In this document: positions 30,091-33,127 of the stretch, piece by piece
Position numbering within the stretch: position 1 is the first letter of the stretch
How the letters are laid out: each line of letters begins with the position of its first letter
Assembly (NCBI GenBank): GCA_017540175.1
Contig: JAFYBN010000112.1
Coordinates: 1-33,127, forward strand
Origin: Clostridia bacterium
GTDB taxonomy: Bacteria; Bacillota; Clostridia; Oscillospirales; CAG-272
Direction: 5' to 3'
DNA: 33,127 nucleotides
The notes under the pieces: generated by a model
What the model was told of the DNA's origin: nothing
What the model saw: the letters and a program-made list of their open reading frames with translations, nothing else
Databases searched by the model: none
Position numbers and translations under genes: made by a program

Positions 30091-32003
30091 ATTTTCCGCA
30101 CTTCGTCTTTTCTGATTTTGCAAACGCGGACGCTTCTCGTTCCGATGTGGATGCTCTCGGTGTTTGCGGTACCTCTCGCATCGAGCAGACCTTCCTCCCG
30201 CATCTGTTTTGACAGCGCCTTTGACGACAGCGTGAACGACTGATTCGAGTTCTCGCAGAACCGTTTGACCTCCCCGACGCACCTGTCGAGCAAAAGGAAA
30301 TAGTAGTCATCGTCTTCGTATCCGACGAGATTGTTCTCCGGACGCGGATCGTTTTTGTCCGTGACCGTCACCATTCCGCACTCGATCATCGCGAACAGAT
30401 TCCGCAGAAAGATATGCGTGGGCTTGTCCGCGACGACCGCGGCTGACTGTTTGCGCGCGTGATCCAGAAGGATTTTGTCAAACTCCGCGAGCATCTCCCG
30501 ACGCTGTTCATCAGACAAAGCGTTTTTCTCTTTGAGGAGCATGGTCAGCATCTGGTATCCCGTCTCGAGACAGCTCAGCGTATCCGGCAACCGGTCGTGG
30601 AACGTGATCCCGGCGGACGTCAGCTTCGCACGCCATTCGTGACGCAGTTCGGAGAATTTCTGACGGAGCCATTCGACGAACGCGTCTTCCTTCTCTTCCG
30701 TCAACAGAAACTTCCCGCGCAGCCATACGAGGTACGCGTACATGCACCGCTGCAGCAGACCGTCCCGCGCCTTGTCCTGGATCTCCTGCAGGACGCCGAG
30801 GTCGATGCCGTCCTGCTTCAGTTCGACGATGAACAGGCGCGCGAGACTGCTCTCTCCGATGTCCGGAACGAACTCCGCCGTCATGATCACGTTCCCCTGC
30901 GGCGGTCTGGTCCTGCGCAGTGTAATGTCGGACGTCAGACGGTTCCTCTGCGCACGGTCGCCATAGCCTCTCACGAGCTTCTCCGCGATCGTGTTCATGT
31001 TCGTCACGTCCTGCTTCGTGGACGGATGCGAATCGTCGACGCAGGTCAGCACGTCGTCGAGATGACTGGCGGCAAGCAGGATGCTGTTCGGCGTGTCCGC
31101 GAACGACATGGGCAGATCCGATTCGGAGAAGACTCCGAAGAACGACAGCGCGAGCGCAGAGAGCGTACTCTTCTTCGCGCCCGTCCGACCGATCAGCGTG
31201 AAAACAAACTTCGGCTCGTGTCCTGCTTTGCGCAGGAAGCTGTTCAGCGGAGAAAGAAAGACCAGCGCGAAAAGCGGATGCAGAACGTCCGGCGGCACGA
31301 TTTCGAGCTGCATCATCGCCGTGAGGATTCCGAGATCGGACGGATCTTCTTCGCACACCATTCCGTAGTTCGCGCACTTCCCGCTCAGCTCCACTTCGCA
31401 GAACGTGCTGCCCGGGAGAAGGAAATGCAGTTCGCCGTTCTGTCTCACCCATCCGGTGTGCGCGTAGATCGAACGCTGATCCGCATGTGCGGACGATCCT
31501 TTCATGGCGTTGACGATGTGCTTCTCCACCGAGCCCGTCACATCCAGTCGGCACCGCGCCGGGAGCTTCTCGCTCACCCAGTCCATCTTGCCGAACGAGG
31601 AGGCCGGGACGCGGAACGCCGGAAGCAGTTCTCCGTTCTCGTCGATAACCTCGACCTCGTATTCCCGTGTGACCTCTTCCCCGTCGTCGTACAGGATCTC
31701 GCAGGCGATCCGCGGGACGAAATTGCAGAGCCGAACCGTTGTTTCGCCTCCCTTGACTTCTTTTCTGTACCCGAGGCAGTTGTCCTTGACAGTGTACGGC
31801 GAGGCGAAGAGCTTCGTCGTCTCCGGGTCCGGCTCGTCCTCTTTCTCCGCTTCAACGTACGCCTCTTCGATTTCCTCCGGCGCGTACACCCGGTTCAGCG
31901 ACGCGATGAGTTCCGCGTCGGTCATGTTTTCCGCCGACGTTTCCGTTTTGATTTCCTCCTTCGTTTCCGTTTCGATTGCCTGCCCGATTTTGTTTTCCGT
32001 CAT
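30072..32003 (-). CDS. DUF927-like P-loop helicase/replication protein
   Basis: 643 aa. An acidic N-terminus (1-65) is followed by a domain of about 200 residues. The ATPase core has a variant Walker A, FTLIGRTGAKKST (G272-T280; Lys replaces the Gly before the catalytic Lys, as in other mobile-element DUF927-type proteins), and a Walker B-like VLTCVDDSHP (about 310-320). The C-terminal part is helical. Such proteins are thought to be replicative helicase/primase-type factors of integrative elements. I chose the ATG at 32003, with AAAGGAG 5 nt upstream; its ATG overlaps the stop of a 22-codon ORF. The stop lies at the edge of the iteron-like repeats. Confidence 0.7.
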   Translation of the reverse strand: MTENKIGQAIETETKEEIKTETSAENMTDAELIASLNRVYAPEEIEEAYVEAEKEDEPDPETTKLFASPYTVKDNCLGYRKEVKGGETTVRLCNFVPRIACEILYDDGEEVTREYEVEVIDENGELLPAFRVPASSFGKMDWVSEKLPARCRLDVTGSVEKHIVNAMKGSSAHADQRSIYAHTGWVRQNGELHFLLPGSTFCEVELSGKCANYGMVCEEDPSDLGILTAMMQLEIVPPDVLHPLFALVFLSPLNSFLRKAGHEPKFVFTLIGRTGAKKSTLSALALSFFGVFSESDLPMSFADTPNSILLAASHLDDVLTCVDDSHPSTKQDVTNMNTIAEKLVRGYGDRAQRNRLTSDITLRRTRPPQGNVIMTAEFVPDIGESSLARLFIVELKQDGIDLGVLQEIQDKARDGLLQRCMYAYLVWLRGKFLLTEEKEDAFVEWLRQKFSELRHEWRAKLTSAGITFHDRLPDTLSCLETGYQMLTMLLKEKNALSDEQRREMLAEFDKILLDHARKQSAAVVADKPTHIFLRNLFAMIECGMVTVTDKNDPRPENNLVGYEDDDYYFLLLDRCVGEVKRFCENSNQSFTLSSKALSKQMREEGLLDARGTANTESIHIGTRSVRVCKIRKDEVRKILEGSC

Positions 32004-32068
32004 CGACGCTCCTTTCCGACCTTGCGGTCTTGTTTTGATTCGTGTGTTTTCTCTGCGACCATCGTCAT
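32000..32068 (-). CDS. 22-aa leader peptide coupled to the helicase gene
   Basis: The ATG at 32068 has GGAGGG 6 nt upstream and opens a 22-codon frame (MTMVAEKTHESKQDRK...ERR) whose TGA overlaps the helicase ATG (ATGA). The helicase ribosome binding site lies within its last codons. It is very basic and polar and no family is recognised. It probably serves translational coupling. It could be a short DNA-binding peptide, but nothing shows this. Confidence 0.45.
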   Translation of the reverse strand: MTMVAEKTHESKQDRKVGKERR

Positions 32069-32336
32069 CACCTTCCCTCCTGCCGCAGGGGTTGATCTGT
32101 ATTTTGGATTTTGCTAAACTGATTTGACGGGGATCGTCATTTCCCGACACCGAAAAGAAAAACTGCTCGGCACGAAATTGTGGGAGCAGTATCTGTATTG
32201 CGAGTTGGACGTATCACGGGAAAACAAAAAGACGCCTCCGCTGTCCATGAAGACATCTTGTCGATTCGATTCCAAAACCGAATACCCGTGTTACACTTGA
32301 TTCTGCGTGAAGGTGCACTTCCGCCTTGGCGATGAT
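32069..32336. other. Spacer upstream of helicase operon
   Basis: About 270 nt between the leader ORF and the tandem repeat array. No open frame here has a ribosome binding site and no convincing promoter is seen. Transcription of the helicase unit probably starts here or inside the array. Confidence 0.4.
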
Positions 32337-32765
32337 CCGTTTTGACAGACTTATCCCTTGGCATGATCGCATTTGAACGCAACTCACCCTGGCGAAGTCC
32401 GTTTTCGAAAAAAACAGTTCCGTCGGAACCTCTCTTCCGTTTTCTGCGGAAGGACAGACTTCCCCCTTGGTGTGATCGTATTTGAACGCAACTCACCCTT
32501 GGCGAAGTCCGTTTTTGAAAAAACAGTTCTGTCAGAACCTCTCTCCCGTTTTCGCGGAAGGATAGACTTCCCCCTTGGCATGATCGCATTTGAACGCAAC
32601 TCTCCCTTGGCGAAGTCCGTTTTCGAAAAACAGTTCCGTCAGATGACCTGCTCTTCCGTTTTCTGCGGAAAGATAGACTTCCCCCTTGGCGTGATCGTGT
32701 TTGGACGCAATCCACCCTTGGCGAAGTCCGTTTCTGAAAAAACTGTCCCTTGGTGAAGTGACCTT
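32337..32765. repeat. Tandem array of about 109-bp non-coding repeats, about 4 copies
   Basis: The marker ATTTGAACGC (or GTTTGGACGC) recurs at 32371, 32480, 32588 and 32699, giving periods of 109, 108 and 111 bp. These are not all multiples of three, so no protein repeat is maintained. Each unit holds two CCCTTGG heptads, a GAAGTCCGTTTTYGAAAA segment with a TTTTCGAAAA palindrome, and a hairpin such as CTTCCG-N7-CGGAAG. It lies between the helicase operon and a hairpin-rich end segment. Confidence 0.8.
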
Positions 32766-32879
32766 TTGAAAAAACTCTCTTCTCGCTCAGCTGTGTTTGT
32801 AGAGCGAACTTGTATGTTTGTATGTTGCATGCACGGTTTTTCCTGACCGTCAGGTCGGATTTGATACTCATCTTCCCCG

Positions 32880-33127
32880 CGCGGTCTTACCGTGCCTGCC
32901 AGAACCATATGTAACCACAACAGACGGACAGTTGCTGGCTGTCTCCATGGGCGTCTCACCCCCTGGCCGGGTCCTCCGGCAGCTGCGTACAGAAGTATCA
33001 TTAACCCCGCTGTCTGTCATCGCGCATCCGCCGGTAGCAATCCGACGGTCTGGCTGTATCAGCCAAGTCGCTCGCCCTGCACAGGCAACAACGGGAACGT
33101 ATCTGTTGTTGGGTATTCAGTTGTCAA
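32880..33127. ncRNA. Candidate structured RNA or recombination structure at window end
   Basis: About 250 nt packed with consecutive stems: GACAG/CTGTC (32927-32943), GCCGG/CCGGC (32966-32980), CCGCCGG/CCGACGG (33028-33048), TGGCTG/CAGCCA (33051-33065) and CAACAAC/GTTGTTG (33085-33110). GACGGACAG can also pair long-range with CTGTCTGTC (around 32923 and 33010), with one G-U if read from the plus strand. No open frame fits. The strand is not settled, since one stem favours each direction. I recognise no known RNA class. It may be cut by the window edge. Confidence 0.4.

Larger units (their letters stand above)
25409..33127. mobile_element. Integrative and mobilizable element (right end outside the window or unseen)
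   Basis: All genes from 25557 to 32068 run on the minus strand and form a mobilization and replication set: integrase at the left edge, relaxase with nested gene, MobC, HTH protein and helicase. No type IV secretion genes are visible, so transfer would need a helper element. The left edge must lie between the GH5 terminator (25408) and the integrase stop (25557). I found no direct repeat of that stretch at the right side, so the attachment core is not identified. Confidence 0.75.

Noticed and set aside
30459-32117. A 552-codon plus-strand open frame opposite the helicase
   Set aside because: It is an antisense shadow with Arg-rich composition, without motifs or ribosome binding site; the minus-strand protein has a clear P-loop.
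32337-32765. Possible CRISPR array
   Set aside because: The whole unit of about 109 bp is conserved; there are no short repeats separated by unique spacers, and no cas genes.
32137-32871. A 244-codon minus-strand open frame with internal repeats over the 109-bp array
   Set aside because: The repeat periods are 109, 108 and 111 bp, so the frame is not kept from unit to unit, composition is Arg/Ser-rich, and no ribosome binding site fits.
32872-33127. Group II intron end or retron
   Set aside because: The segment is hairpin-rich, but I could not find the GUGYG intron start, a domain V-like hairpin or a reverse transcriptase in the window.

Overview
The window looks like a chromosomal segment of an uncultured, fairly GC-rich member of the Clostridia (Oscillospiraceae/Christensenellales-like). 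This rests on strong AGGAGG ribosome binding sites, sigma-A promoters with 17-bp spacers, a tRNA-Trp gene without an encoded CCA, two large family-1-type sugar-binding lipoproteins and a Firmicutes-type mobilizable element. The genus is not determined.

Region 1 (1-4632, minus strand) is a tight three-gene operon: an ECF-type sigma factor, an 827-aa polytopic membrane protein resembling two fused ABC-2 permease halves with a cytoplasmic N-terminal extension, and a lipoprotein with a beta-propeller-like body. Stop and start codons overlap throughout and no ATPase is present. Region 2 (4921-7094) holds an orphan sugar-binding lipoprotein with a textbook promoter, a 43-bp tandem array of terminator-like hairpins, and tRNA-Trp with its own promoter and two terminators.

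Region 3 (7320-25408) is a glycan-utilisation locus. On the minus strand, GH38 alpha-mannosidase is followed by a DUF1861 (GH130/GT108-like) protein. Upstream of these lie a cell-surface CBM9/F5-8C protein, a decayed lipoprotein pseudogene, a clan GH-A hydrolase, an AraC regulator and an enolase-superfamily sugar-acid dehydratase. Divergent from the dehydratase run an SDR dehydrogenase, a GH42-like hydrolase, a GH110-like beta-helix protein and a second sugar-binding lipoprotein, then a separately promoted GH5-like lipoprotein. The two divergent promoters lie about 150 bp apart, and a 7-bp inverted repeat covers the minus-strand -35 box. The likely flow is surface binding and trimming, capture by the lipoprotein, intracellular removal of mannosyl and galactosyl residues, then oxidation and dehydration of released sugars. 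The ABC permeases must be encoded elsewhere.

Region 4 (about 25409 to the window end, minus strand) is an integrative and mobilizable element. From left to right it carries a tyrosine integrase, a 33-codon small gene, a MobA/VirD2-type relaxase with a second gene nested in another frame, MobC, an oriT-like structured gap, a winged-helix replication-type protein, a duplicated 232-bp iteron-like region, a DUF927-like helicase with a 22-codon coupled leader ORF, a tandem array of about 109-bp non-coding repeats, and a densely hairpinned segment that may encode a structured RNA. The right end of the element is not visible.

The least-explained signals are the gene nested in the relaxase, the 109-bp array beside the structured segment, the duplicated leader/iteron region, and a 160-bp MITE-like inverted-repeat element upstream of the GH5 gene.
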